Source: Arctopsyche grandis (Eukaryota; Arthropoda; Insecta; Trichoptera; Hydropsychidae). From it: a stretch of DNA of 64,000 bases. The stretch is taken from assembly GCF_051622035.1 (NCBI RefSeq), contig NC_135364.1, forward strand, positions 16,367,001-16,431,000, read 5' to 3'. The translations under genes and the position numbers were made by a program. The notes beneath the pieces were generated by a model that had not been told where the DNA came from, did not search any database, and was given only the letters and a program-made list of their open reading frames with translations. Each line of letters opens with the position of its first letter. Position 1 is the stretch's first letter. Positions 1 through 11,089 of this stretch are shown here, one piece after another.

Positions 1-685
1 GTCAAATATCGACGACTCACGAATAAAACTTGTAAAACAGCAAATTGTCGTCGGTACAAATAGTAATTTGGAATTGTATTTTATATAAAATAACGCTGAA
101 ACATACATATGTATGTATATATACATATCTATATATAAAAATGAATGTCTGTCTGACTTGGGTGTGTCTCGAATAGGCTCCTAAACCACTGAACCAATTA
201 CAATGCATGTCCGGGACGATTACTGTGACAAAAAACCGGGAACGGAAACATTGCAACGCAATAAACGTCATTGCAACGCAATAATTTCAAACGTGTTCGC
301 TACCTGCGTTTTTCCGACAAATGGGAATGAGAATTGTATATATGTATATAAAAGGGATGAATTTACTTCATGAAATTAAATATCTTAACCAATCATATTC
401 GAAAGAAGAAACGTCACATAAAATTCTTTAATTCATTGTTGAATATAAATTAATGTCTTCATTATTATCCGTATTTTATACATTAAACGTGCCTGTTTTG
501 AATAAAAAATTAAAATTAATTTTTTTTTGTCTTAATATATTTGTCTTCAATACAAAATTTCAAGAACTTAAATGAAATTTATCGTTTAAAAATTTAAAGG
601 GAGGGAGGGGGGCGCCACACACCCTCGGGTCGGGCCTGCATATAGCAATGGCTTCGAAAAATCTTAAAGTAATTCAACAACTTAC
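1..685 (-). other. NOC2 intron running off the left edge
   Basis: This stretch begins at the GT donor (685-684 on the minus strand) that follows the last visible NOC2 exon. No NOC2 coding exon is readable in it, so the C-terminal third of NOC2 lies left of the window. It holds a Helitron 5' fragment (from 128) and, near 594-650, a GC-rich scrap with a G-run and CCCTCGGGTCGGGCC that looks like another transposon end. Confidence 0.6.
128..345 (+). mobile_element. Helitron-like 5' end fragment (copy 1)
   Basis: It begins TCTATATATAAAAATGAATG, the form typical of insect Helitron 5' termini, which start with TC. It continues with GTGTCTCGAATAGGCTCCTAA, a GGGAACGG-type run and repeated CATTGCAACGCAATAA. 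The same blocks occur in the same order at 10535-10870, which confirms a dispersed family. No Rep/helicase coding and no clear 3' CTRR hairpin were seen, so this is a truncated or non-autonomous copy. It sits in the NOC2 intron. Confidence 0.6.
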
Positions 686-2594
686 CTGCAACAAAGGCAT
701 AATGGTTGTATCGGGGAAAGATATTGTATGAGAATACAAACTCAACGTTTCTAATAAGAGCATATAAATATTCTCGATGACAGCATCTTTGAATCCATTT
801 TCGCTTAAATGCGATTTGGACAGTCGAAGAATACAAGCAAAGTTCATTGGTTTCATCGATACTTTCTTATGCTTCTTGGAAAAATCGTACGACGTCAGAA
901 CCTAAAATATTGAATGTATTAGTAATTAATACAAAAAAATATGGCACATAAACAAAAGGAAAAATTCAATAGAACTTACTTCTAACAAATACGGCATAAT
1001 CGGAATGTAAATATCGGCATCCCTCGACAGATTTATCAATATTTTAACACAATGAAATCTCAATGGGTAATATTGAGCCGTTGGAATCAGTTTAATGGTG
1101 TTTGTTATAATCATAACCAACGGGTACGTTAATGTTTGGAGTTGGGGTTTTGATTTTGTCGCGGCAAATAATTCAGCCCATAACTGCAATGAGTTTACGA
1201 ACTGCCAATTGTAAACCACTTGAATGTTCTCCTTCTTGTGCAGTACTATAGCATTCCTCAGATGGATGGCCAATTGCCGGACATACAAAAATACGTGATG
1301 ATATGAAACGTTCACATCTAAAGCGAGCATTTCAATTAGTGACCGCCTCATGAAGGATATCCCTGGGAGTGTGGTCGGACTGACGAATTTACTGTTCTTT
1401 ACATATGTCATGTACATCATCTTTAAGACGTTGTCCAACAGTAGTGCCTGGTTGTTTGACGTTACCCGCAATATACACAAGAATGCTAAAACCCTGACGG
1501 TTTCTTCGGATGTGCTCCATAAGTATGTCAACCGCTTGAATAAAACTTTGGCCAACGATGGGAAACATCCAAAGAACGTTGACATTTGATGCAAGTGTTT
1601 TAGCAGAACGTTTAATATGTTTGTTGATGTTACGCCACCTAAAAGTTTGATTATATCAAGGAAATACATCTTCAAGAGACCCTTTACTTTGATCCATCGC
1701 TTGCTCTTTTGTGGATTTCTATCTGATGTTTGCAAACGGAGTACTTTTTTGAGTGCCGGTTTTAAATATAGCACACACATCTGAATGACCGCGTTGAACA
1801 CGCCAGATCCTAAAAAGACAGTTTTAATTACATTGTGAACATAAGTGAGCTTATTTAAATGAATATTATATTTACCTTCTACTATGAATTCGGATTTTGT
1901 ATCATCGCCTTCTGTAGCAGTGACTCTCAAAAGAGCTGCGTGAAAGGCTTTGACAACGTTTGAAATTGTCGATAATTCTATTTTGACCGTAGATTGCAAT
2001 TCCGTTTGCCATTGAGTTATCATTTTCATCGTTAATTTATTTGAAGATGTGACTTGGTTTTCATCCTAAAAAATGAATGGGTCTTTTTTATAGTTTTGAT
2101 TCAATAAATAAATTTAATGGTGATAATCAAAGTATATTTTACCTCAAAATCACTATCTTCGCTTTCTTCTTGCAATTTTGCATCAGGCACATGAACATTC
2201 TCGCTGTCCGATCCATTTTGATCGTCATTATCGCCGTCATCGTCGGAATCGACTCTGAAATTTAAAAGTTTTCGGTCGTTCTCTTCTAAAAAGTTGTAAA
2301 ATTCTGGATCGGTGTCTTTTAATTTATGTAAAGAATTGGCGAATTCCTTGGGATCCAGATCTTTTTGAGATTCTAATTCTGAAATGATTAAGTATTCATA
2401 GAGATTATAAAAACGCGGTACAGCTATATATATTTTAGGTTAGGTATGCAGAATTATATTAATTAATCCTATGGAGGAAAATATATTTGGAGAGTAAATT
2501 GATGGTGAATTTTAATACCGTCATCAGAATCTGCGGCTGCAGCAATTGCAGCTGGTGACCTGTGAGACCGTTTTATCCCTCGCTTTAAACCCAT
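686..2594 (-). CDS. NOC2: Nucleolar complex protein 2 homolog (5' part, partial)
   Basis: This is the NOC2/NOC2L ribosome-biogenesis factor. In the family it pairs with NOC1 and NOC3 to move pre-60S particles from nucleolus to nucleoplasm. Five exons read continuously on the minus strand: 2594-2519, 2378-2143, 2065-1876, 1809-980 and 901-686, giving 516 codons in phase with GT-AG junctions. The N-terminus starts MGLKRGIKRSHRSP. Exon 2 carries the family signature DPEFYNFLEENDRKLLNF followed by an acidic Asp/Glu/Ser stretch. Exon 4 holds the alpha-helical Noc2 core (FNAVIQMCVLYLKP, MQTL-type helices, YPLRFHCVKILINLS). Exon 5 ends at PLLQ before a GTAAG donor. Family proteins are about 750 residues, so roughly 230 C-terminal residues are missing off the left edge. 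The open frame continues upstream of the chosen ATG into a transposon, so the ATG at 2594 matching the family start is preferred. Confidence 0.93.
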
Positions 2595-2671
2595 GGCGAC
2601 GCACGTGTCTGTCTGTTTGACACTTAATACAGTGCTGCCACCTTTCAACTTTTTTAGGTTACTTATAATAT

Positions 2672-2935
2672 TATGGGTTCGGTGATTACTAGTCAAATGT
2701 GAACCGGTCACAGGACAATGGGTCGCTCTAGATCGGTCACACGTGATCACCCGTCACACTAAAACTGGTCACACCCTAAAACTGGTCACACCTTAAAATC
2801 GGTCAACCAGTTTTCTCGTGACCGATTTAAGGGTGTGACCAGTTTTAGTGTGACGGGTGATCACGTGTGACCGATCTAGAGCGACCGGTTGTCCTGTGAC
2901 TAGTTCACATATGATTAGTAGTCCGTTTACCATAT
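2672..2935. mobile_element. Foldback (palindromic) element, GGTAAACGG family, complete
   Basis: Two arms of about 125 bp are near-perfect inverted complements and meet near 2805-2815. Each arm contains the blocks GTGTGACCAGTTTTAG, GACGGGTGATCACGTGTGACC and GACCGGTTGTCCTGTGACT. The right terminus is the complement of TGGTAAACGGACTA. A one-armed copy lies at 28096-28268. The element ends less than 80 bp upstream of the NOC2 ATG, so it occupies the proximal promoter or 5' UTR of that gene. No coding capacity. Confidence 0.8.
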
Positions 2936-3111
2936 TACGCTATTATACCTTGAAGCTTTACGATGGGAATCCTTAAAAGTTATCTGATCGACTAGGAGAC
3001 AATTTCATGACCACCATTAGAAGCTGAGCGTTATTATGAAAATATTGTTTTATTTTATACCATTATTTATGTGAATGGCTACGTCAACACTACCGATATA
3101 CATATACACCC

Positions 3112-3202
3112 GATATTTACGAATTTTTCCATAACCAGTTCCTAAATAGCAACCACAGGTTGCAATATCGGAACTGGATATGGAAAATTCGGAAATATCA
3201 AT
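3112..3202. repeat. Short inverted repeat (about 40-bp arms)
   Basis: GATATTTACGAATTTTTCC..AACCAGTTCC..GCAACC on the left is matched by the inverted complement GGTTGC..GGAACTGG..GGAAAATTCGGAAATATC on the right, with a few mismatches. It could be a small MITE or the remains of a foldback element. Confidence 0.55.
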
Positions 3203-3281
3203 ATATGCTTTAAGACGGAATTTCTATTGTCGTTACTTAAACATAACCAGAAGTGAATGATAGAAAAGGCTTGTAAATATG

Positions 3282-3553
3282 GGTACTTATTTAGTAGTGT
3301 GACTCCCACTTGAAAATAAGAGACGAGGAACGAATCAGAACTTTATGGACTCATATCTGTTTGAGTTTATCTGGTGAACGAAGCTAGACGGACGCGTTCT
3401 CTTACTATTCTATAAGATATGTCTATATTTCCACTATAAGGTAGGAATAAATTTGAAAATTATGCGTCACTGCGCCATCTGATAAAAAGGCGTCGAAACA
3501 TGACGCCTTAAATTGTCGCAGCGACGCGCGAGCCACACTACTAAACAAGTACC
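3282..3553. mobile_element. MITE with about 23-bp terminal inverted repeats
   Basis: The left end GGTACTTATTTAGTAGTGTG and the complement of the right end (CACACTACTAAACAAGTACC) match over about 23 bp with two mismatches. The interior has no transposase. No convincing target duplication was read. The rest of 2936-4144 has no gene I can support. Confidence 0.55.
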
Positions 3554-4144
3554 AAATAAGAGCCAAAATTTTTACTGAATTGCAATCGTAAGGCAAGGTA
3601 TGAAGAAAATTGTCACGGTTGTGAAAGAAGTGTTATTTAAATTGTGGCGGCTCACTTTACGACATGGTCGAGTTTGGTCACCTTCCTGCGAGTGGGGACC
3701 AACTCGGCTGTGTTCAGAGTAGCTACCTCACCCTGCTTTCAGCTATCATAAATAAAGCACGTGCATCAACATGCCAGTCGTCTCATTCGTTCATCCCCCA
3801 TAAAATCAACATTTTTTGTTTGTTTTATCCCAATATAATTTATTCCCACTCGAAATTTCCTGGTTTTTTTCTGAAAAAAGCTCGCAATTATTATGACCTC
3901 GCTTTCTTACTATAGATAAAATTCTTTTGAGGATTTGGTTTTCCTATTTACCTATCATATTACTTTATTATTTGGACGATCACAAAGGAGTGGGGAAAGA
4001 GAGATGTATTGGAAGTACATAAAATTATTTGCAGATGTTGTTGGAAGGATACATGTATGTAACTTCAACGTGATTTTTATTTTAAAAATTCAAATTTGAT
4101 ATAAGCAAAACAATTTATTTAAGTTTCATTACTTTTATTAATGT

Positions 4145-6223
4145 TTATATTTTCTTATCATCCATTACAACATACGCAGCATAATTTGCAATTCCACAAC
4201 GATTATGTCCTTTCTTCAATCTAAAAAAATATTTTTTCGTTTTGTATCAGTATAATTAATACAAAAAAAAATCAAAAACATCTGAAAATATAATATTATA
4301 CTTCATATATCCTTTTTCTCCCCAATGTTTTCCCCACCAATTGAGAAGAATCCAATAAGTACGACTGTAGCCCACAATTAAAACTGCATGGTTTACGCTT
4401 TTATTTGAACAAGTATGATCATCATAAACTCCAGAGCTAAAATTCAATTAAAAAAAACCACTCATAACTATACAACATAGTGATTATTTGAAATATGTAT
4501 GTATAATTATACTTACTGGTACAACTGAAAGGTACGTGGAGCTGCATTGATGGATACACCTATGGGTCCCAAGAGAGCAACAGCACGTTCTAATGCAGCT
4601 TCATCACCCCGTGGACTCAATCCCCATGATGTAACTTTAGCTCGTACTCGACGTTTATCCCAACGACATTTGCTCTTCTGTATGCATTATAACTTTAATA
4701 AACCGTCATTTCAATGCCAAAACACTGAATGTGCATAATCAACCTTTTAAGATAATCGAGATGAGAATGATGTGAATTATCTAATTTCTATTTTATACAA
4801 GCAATTTTCTAGTATTGGCATAATTTATTCCTACTGTTCAAAACCTCTTCAATAAATTTAAATGTACACAGTATTGGTTTAAGTACATACATAATATGTA
4901 TATTAGTATTCATAGGTGAAAAATAAAAATGCCTGATTTTGCACATTCATGGATTTGGCGTTGTACTATTGTTTTACAACATAGCAATTATTATTAATAA
5001 CCTTGGCTTCGTATGGATAGTCTTTATAAGACATGGCACCGTAAGCTTCTAAGTAACGTAAAGCACCCCGCAACGATCCACCTCCACATCCATAATTTCC
5101 CCAATGACCGCTACAATCTACTATTTGTTGTTCACTAGAAATAAATCAAATGAATTGTGAAAATAGTCACATTATATGCATATATAATTTGTATTGAAAA
5201 GCAATTTTATCAAACCTCAAAGGTTCCCAAACACCTTTAGCTATGAGCAATTGAGCCTGAACAGCGTGAGCTATAGTAAAAGCATAGCATGCCCCACATC
5301 TTCGCTGACTTGGAATATCAGGTTTAAATCCAGAATTCCGCCAATCTATCTATGTACATAAAACGTATCGATTGAGCGGATATTGAAACTTTTATGTCTA
5401 AAAAATATGTACTGCATAGTGCGTTTTTTGTGGATGAACACAACGGAACAGTGTTTTAGCACATATTATCGTTGCTAAAGAAATCGTTCATTGATAATTG
5501 ATAATCAACGACCAAAAAATTAAGCAATAGTGTATGTTCAATGCTGTATCGATGGTATTAAAATGAATAAAAAGCTTAACAAGATGCGATTTCTGGTCAT
5601 TTTTTTTTACAAAAATCACACTGTACATACATACACATATTTACAATTACCTCGGGTGGTATTATTATGTCATGTTTCCTTAAATGTTCTGGTAGTGTTT
5701 CATTGTGTGTGTGCTCTTCGGATTTCACTAATTTTACAATTGTCCTCAAATATTGTCGAAGAGTCTGTATGATATTGATTTTTAAAACTACTATATTGTA
5801 TTTATGTATTAATAAAACCAAACACGATATTTACCATGTCACTGAAATGATTTTCACGCAGTTGAAATGTGTGATTTAAAGAATTGTGATGTTTTATTGC
5901 AGCTAAGTTTTCATACCACACAGCACGAGCTTTGTTTTCATGAATAGTACTGGCGTAAGATTTGTTAAATTCTCTCTATAAATGAAAATTAATGGCTTGT
6001 AATAAATTCTATTAAAATATATCTTTTAATTATCAGAAGAATTTTAACTTACTTTAAATTTTTCCCAATGCAAATCACCTACATAGTCTTCTTGTAAAAC
6101 TGTGTCATATTGACGAGTTCTATACAAATTTTCAATTGAATTATCTGTATCTTCACAAACGAATTCTTTTGATTGAAATAAATTCAATAAAATAAATAAA
6201 TATCCATAAACTGAATAAGCCAT
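4145..6223 (-). CDS. Cathepsin L-like cysteine protease (papain family C1A)
   Basis: Secreted or lysosomal papain-family endopeptidase. Eight minus-strand exons splice in phase to 354 residues: 6223-6053, 5975-5835, 5764-5651, 5349-5216, 5134-5002, 4677-4517, 4436-4302, 4220-4145. The start [16 protein letters not shown] is a signal peptide. Residues about 50-105 form the I29 inhibitor prodomain ([22 protein letters not shown]). The mature domain starts near IDWR (143). Oxyanion Gln157 and catalytic Cys163 lie in [10 protein letters not shown], followed by EQQIVDCSG and GCGGG. Catalytic His301 is in NHAVLIVGY and Asn317 in YWILLNWWG. The classical NSWG is NWWG here and CGSCWAF is CGACYAF, so it is a divergent member, but the triad is intact. 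AATAAA complements lie just beyond the stop (4134-4139). It could be a 26/29-kDa-type or cathepsin L/K-like enzyme; the subtype is not resolved. Confidence 0.9.
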
Positions 6224-6525
6224 TGTGTTATTTAATTAATTTGATTCTATTCTTATGGTGAATTGTGCACAACTGTGGTGCTATGATTTTAGAAAATGTG
6301 CCGATATGCAAAAAGTTTTAATTCTGCGAATTGTCTTTTATTGATTGTGTAATTTTATATGATGATTTAGCATGTGTGGGATTTTAGATCACTCGACAAC
6401 TATTTTCTAATAAAAAAAAAACTACAAAAGAAATATGAAACTTTATTTGAATTATTAAGTGAAATACCCACGTTAAAACTGTATGATGAAATTACAATAT
6501 ATAATATTAATCGTTCGGTGGAAAT

Positions 6526-7573
6526 TTAAGAAATAAACATAGTTCTGTGGGCTTTTCTTGATGGTATTATCTGACTATTTCGAAGTCGTCTTACAGCTTC
6601 TCGAAGGTGTTTTGGTTGGAGAGGACCTGTTTCACCAGATTGTTCCAAAACATCTAAAGCTAAAACAAAAATACATATATGCCAACAAACAATAAAACAA
6701 ATATGTAGATTACAATAATTCAATTTAATTACATAATTACCTTCTTCGACAATTTCACCAACAAAAACTTTAGCGATTCCTGACATGGCTATAACGACAT
6801 TTTGTCCAACAGAACTTCCAGTTATTGTTTGCATCAATCTTTTCACAGAAGCTTTTGGAAATGCAGCTCGTCTGTACATTTCATATCTGTTTAGTTGTTC
6901 TTCGGTGAAATTAGAAACTAAAACCCTGAAATATATATACACATATATGTATATATTAGTAAAAATGATCAACATTTGAACAAAATTTTTTATTATATTT
7001 AATACTCACTGCATTTTTTCTCTTTCTTCTTCTTCAACCTCTCTTTTAGATTTCTTTTCTTTTTCCTTTTCACTTGACATACGTCTATCACTACTATGAT
7101 GTGCCATCAAATTAAAATCTTTATTGTCGTCCTCATATTCATGTATAATTCTATCTTCATCATCGACTAAAAAATTTACCATTCGATCGTTTTCTTGATT
7201 ATCATAATCCAAGTCATCTATATTTGGTTTTATATCATGTAAATCTGAAACGAAATGCAAGTGTCTAAAATGATACTATACATATATGTATTCAATAATA
7301 TCAGAAATAGTGCAATTGTTAAGTACCATCAAGTTCGCTCTTAATGGTGGTTTGTTCCTCTATTGATAAGGACATGTCTTGGGATTCATCGTTAGAATCA
7401 GCCAACTCATCACCTAATATTACGGTAATGCATTAAATCTGTACATGTACATTTTATAGTAAGTCAGAAATCGAACAAATTCATTTTGAATCACTGTCTA
7501 TTTATTTTACAATTATCCTACAGAAAGAAATGAAAATTGTTTAAAAATCTTTATATTGTTATTTACCTGTCAT
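6526..7573 (-). CDS. TAF11: TFIID subunit 11 (TAF11)
   Basis: Histone-fold subunit of TFIID that dimerises with TAF13 and contacts TFIIA/TBP at promoters. Five minus-strand exons (7573-7567, 7413-7327, 7244-7010, 6925-6741, 6659-6526) join in phase to 215 residues. The N-terminal half is acidic and disordered ([22 protein letters not shown]), then a Lys/Glu run precedes the fold. The histone fold spans about 111-203, with [62 protein letters not shown] and EAVRRLR, all family hallmarks. The length is close to fly TAF11 (about 196). The first coding exon contributes only ATG ACA G; the start rests on that splice. A poly(A) signal complement lies at 6442-6447. The gene lies upstream of, and in the same orientation as, the protease gene. 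Confidence 0.95.
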
Positions 7574-7867
7574 TCTAAAAATTTTAGACGGTTAATTTTC
7601 AGGGAAAAGACCGCAACAACAACCGACGCTCGGCAAGTGCAATGACAGTTGGCGGACAGGTTAGCCAATGTACACAAATATGTCTAATGCACTACTGCCA
7701 ACTCAAATATAATTTTCAGTTTATGTGCTATCATGACGCCAAAAAAGTTTTAATCGACTCATGTGCCTTTATTGATTTGAGTAAAATTAAACAGAATAAT
7801 AATATGAGTACATAAGTCGATGAAATAGATGTGCAATGTTTTCATGAATTAAAATAATACACTAGTA

Positions 7868-8168
7868 CCGGTCTGTTACTGAGAGTTGGCGCGTTCTAGT
7901 ACTCACACAGAAGTGCGCGAAAGGGACAGAGCGTCTTTTTATTATTGAATGCAGTGTGACAGCATACTAAAAAACACCAGTGGCGTGCGGTAAAATTAAA
8001 TGAAATAAAAAACAGCCTGTTCCTCTTGTATCCTGCTCGCGCACATTAAGTAAGGCTGTACGACAAAAAGAGAGAGAATTTCACCGCACGCCACTGCTAC
8101 ACACCTATTCACTGACTGACCGACACTATACAAGCGCTTTTGTTCGCGCCAACTCTCGGTAAAAGACC
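7868..8168. mobile_element. Tc1/mariner-like MITE (outer element of a nested pair)
   Basis: Inverted ends CCGGTCTGTTACTGAGAG (left) and GGTCTTTTACCGAGAG (right, complemented) run on into TTGGCGCG, about 26 bp with few mismatches. TA dinucleotides flank both sides (7866-7867 and 8169-8170). There is no coding. It is interrupted by the CAGTGGCGTGCGG element at 7978-8096. Confidence 0.5.
7978..8096. mobile_element. hAT-like MITE nested in the outer element
   Basis: The ends are exact inverted repeats: CAGTGGCGTGCGGT at the left and ACCGCACGCCACTG at the right, continuing for about 20 bp with one mismatch. Flanking 8-mers match only partly (5 of 8), so the target duplication has decayed. The core CTTGTATCCTGCTCGCG is shared with the palindrome at 34736-35145. 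Confidence 0.65.
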
Positions 8169-9143
8169 TATATATTGCTATCGGTAAATAATAAACTGGG
8201 CACCATCGAAGGCATAAAAGGCTCTAAATAATTTCAGAGAATTTATGTTTATTACGCACGGCCAATGTTTTCCCTAATTTGAATAAAAATAAAACTTTTA
8301 AAAAATTATACTCTTGCTGCCGCGACTACTCAATTCTATTCATCACTGTATATTCTATGGATAGAACTGCTACACCATAAATTATTTATCAATTGATTAA
8401 TTAATGATTTTTTATTATTATATTTAGTGGATAATTTGTATTATCTATATATTGTTTATATGGACGATAGGAATTGCACTATTTTCCTTATCACCTGGAA
8501 TAAAAAATATTATTAGTATTATTATTAAAATGATTATTTTACGAAAAAAGCTCTTAGCATTATATTTAAAAAATACATTAACGGATTTTTTAGATACAAT
8601 ATAAAGTGACAAATTAATTATTGTAGCTATCTAGTTCTAAATTACATATATATATATACAATAAATGCGAATATTTACATATATGCAAATGGTTTTACTA
8701 TGGTAAATTCCTCAATTCCTCAATATGGTTAAAAAATGAAGCGTTCATCGAGCATTCCATTCGCCATCGATTGAGAAAGGTTACATGTTTATTCAATAAT
8801 TGTATTTTCTAAAAATACACACCATTTTAAAGATTGAAAACAATACTTAATACGAATGCATAAAATCAACAAAACTCATATTTTTCCTTCTTTGTGCGAT
8901 TATTCGATTACAATATTTTTAATCAAAATTTGCATACTTTTAATTAACGCATCGACTATATACATATATTTTTTGGACCAATTGCTTGCCACATAGCTTA
9001 CTACATACTATTTTATAAACAAAATAGGTACATACCATTTATACATATTATATTACATATAGATATTTAAGTCCGAAGAAGTTTATTTAAATTATCTCCA
9101 TTGTACGTACGTACGTACGTATCCAAATGTTCACATATATGTA
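8169..9143. other. AT-rich intergenic DNA, no gene seen
   Basis: Very AT-rich with short microsatellites, including an ACGT-tetramer run (CGTACGTACGTACGTA) at about 9104-9121. No exon-like frame or RNA gene was recognised on either strand. Confidence 0.5.
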
Positions 9144-10381
9144 CAGTGGCGGACTGGGACCGAAATCAGTGCATGCCAGGAGTCAAAGGGGGCCCACCCA
9201 GGGTTAAAAAAATTATCCCCCCCCCTCCCCCATATAAAAAAATTTTCTTCTTTCCATCACGCTAAAAATCAAGGGTAACAAATAAATAGAATTTTCAAAA
9301 ATGGGAAAAAATTTAGGTACAAGAAAAATAGCAAAAGCAAAATAGATCCATAAATTACATTGTACATATATTTCGTATTAACCCTTGTTCTAGGTAAATA
9401 GAATGCATCATAAAATAATGCGGCATAAAAGCGGCTTTAGCTCTCGGTAGAAAACAATCAGGGACGTCATTTCAGCTTTTTCTTGGGGGCCATGCAAAGA
9501 TTGGTCAAATTGAATTTTTTTTCAAAAAATCTTTTTTATATCGGAATAAAAATGGAAAATATTCTTTGAATACACCTTATTGAGTTATAAAATATGAAAA
9601 AAATAAGCTTATTTTTGAAAAAATATTTTGTAAAAAGTCAAAAAAGCGCCGCAGGCGAAAATTGTTTTCCAAAAACCTTCACATGATCAACGAAAATCCC
9701 CCCTACGCCCCCCCCCCAAATGACGTCCCTGAAAAAAATGCATAATATTTTCAATTAATGTTAATCGAAAATCGGGATTTTGGGGAGGGGGCCCCTATCC
9801 TATATTTCTATATACATGGATGTGTCTAGATTAGGAATAGATTTTATATTCGGAAACTGTTTAAAATTGTGTATTTAAATCTCACTATATCGTCGAAGTA
9901 TAATCAAATGTTATTTTAAAAGTATGAAGTAAATTTAAATCGCTGGTTGATGATGAATCATCCTATCAAAATAGTTTTAAGGAATTCAGTTTATATTATT
10001 CACGGAAATTTGTTTATTCCCATTTTTATTTCAGTAGGTAGTTGTTACATAGATATTGGTATATACATAATATTGAGGTTAGAAATGGGCCCGGCAAAAG
10101 GGCCCATGCAAATGTTAAAACTTACATTTCAAGCCTAATAAAAAAAGTTAACCGATCTTGTTGTACCTTGTTGACCGTATTAGTTGTTTGTGTATATCGT
10201 AAGAAATTTGTTTTGTTGAATTACCCAAAATTTAGGTCCCAAAGTGCAATATCCTATAAATTTTTACACACGTGAAATAGTTAAAAAGTTATTTAATTTT
10301 ACTGAGGGCCCATATTTTCTAACAGATAGTGGGGCCCACATGCCATCGGGCATGTTCGCTTGTATGGCCAGTCCGCCACTG
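9144..10381. mobile_element. hAT-type non-autonomous element with perfect 8-bp TSD
   Basis: Ends are CAGTGGCGGACTGGGACC and, at the right, GGCCAGTCCGCCACTG (complement CAGTGGCGGACTGGCC). It is flanked by an identical 8-bp duplication TATATGTA (9136-9143 and 10382-10389), diagnostic of hAT insertion. It is 1238 bp long. No transposase domain is readable. It contains another nested hAT-like MITE at 9459-9731 and G/C homopolymer runs (GGGGGCCC). Confidence 0.85.
9459..9731. mobile_element. hAT-like MITE nested inside the 9144-10381 element
   Basis: Left end CAGGGACGTCATTT and right end AAATGACGTCCCTG are exact inverted complements. The flanking 8-mers AAAACAAT and AAAAAAAT match at 7 of 8 positions, a decayed or slightly mutated target duplication. 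No coding. Confidence 0.7.
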
Positions 10382-10534
10382 TATATGTATGTACATACAT
10401 ATATAATATAATTGCTGTAATTTTTAAGATATTAATTACACACATTTGGTGCAGTTGCGTTCGGCGTCAGTAAGAAATTATCAGCATACAGACATACCAT
10501 ATATGTATGTAGATTTTACAAGTTGCTTACTACA

Positions 10535-10870
10535 TCTATATCTATATCTATATATGATGTCTGTGTGTGTGTGTGTGTATGTGTCTCGAATAGGCTCCTA
10601 AGCCACTGAAGCGATAACGATGGAACTTTCAGGATTTGTTGTATGCATGTGCGGGAAGATTACTGTGAAAAAAAAACCGGGAAAAAGGGAACGTGAACGG
10701 GAATGAGTATCATTGCAACGCTATAATTTCAAATGTTTTCGTGTCGCGACCAACATGTTCTCTGCCTGCGTTTTTCCGACAAATGGGAACGGGAACGGGA
10801 ATTGCATGCGTTATTGTGGCATTGCAACGCATGCCGGGTTCAGCCAGTACATATGGACATTTCAAACGAA
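10535..10870 (+). mobile_element. Helitron-like 5' end fragment (copy 2)
   Basis: Colinear with the fragment at 128-345. It has a TCTATATCTATATATGATGT start, a GT run, GTGTCTCGAATAGGCTCC, CATTGCAACGC and TGCGTTTTTCCGACAAATGG. The two copies differ by a longer GGGAACGG tract and extra GTGTCGCGACC sequence here. The following 200 bp (to about 11080) is open in one plus frame (FHCIYHSFKDNAKEKAPYV) and may be further element sequence, but I do not recognise it. Confidence 0.55.
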
Positions 10871-11089
10871 CGTGAGTCGGCTAAGATAAACTTTACTTTT
10901 CAAATCGATTGTGATTTACGATATGTGAATTTTCATTGCATTTATCATTCGTTTAAAGATAATGCAAAAGAAAAAGCGCCATACGTTATCGAAACACGTT
11001 GGCATTACGTAAAATATTATAATAAGTTTCAAGTCGTTGCATCCGTTTTATGTTTAAGGGATTACATTCAACAGTGTTAAATTTAATGG

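Noticed and set aside
2595-2750. Upstream extension of the NOC2 open frame
   Set aside because: The extension is encoded by the foldback transposon. Family similarity starts at MGLKRG, so the ATG at 2594 was kept.
3640-3730. Possible tRNA or structured RNA in GC-richer sequence
   Set aside because: No A/B box pair and no cloverleaf pairing could be drawn.
3664-3915. 83-codon plus-strand frame beginning MVEFGHLPAS
   Set aside because: No homology, no splice context and AT-rich tail; chance frame.
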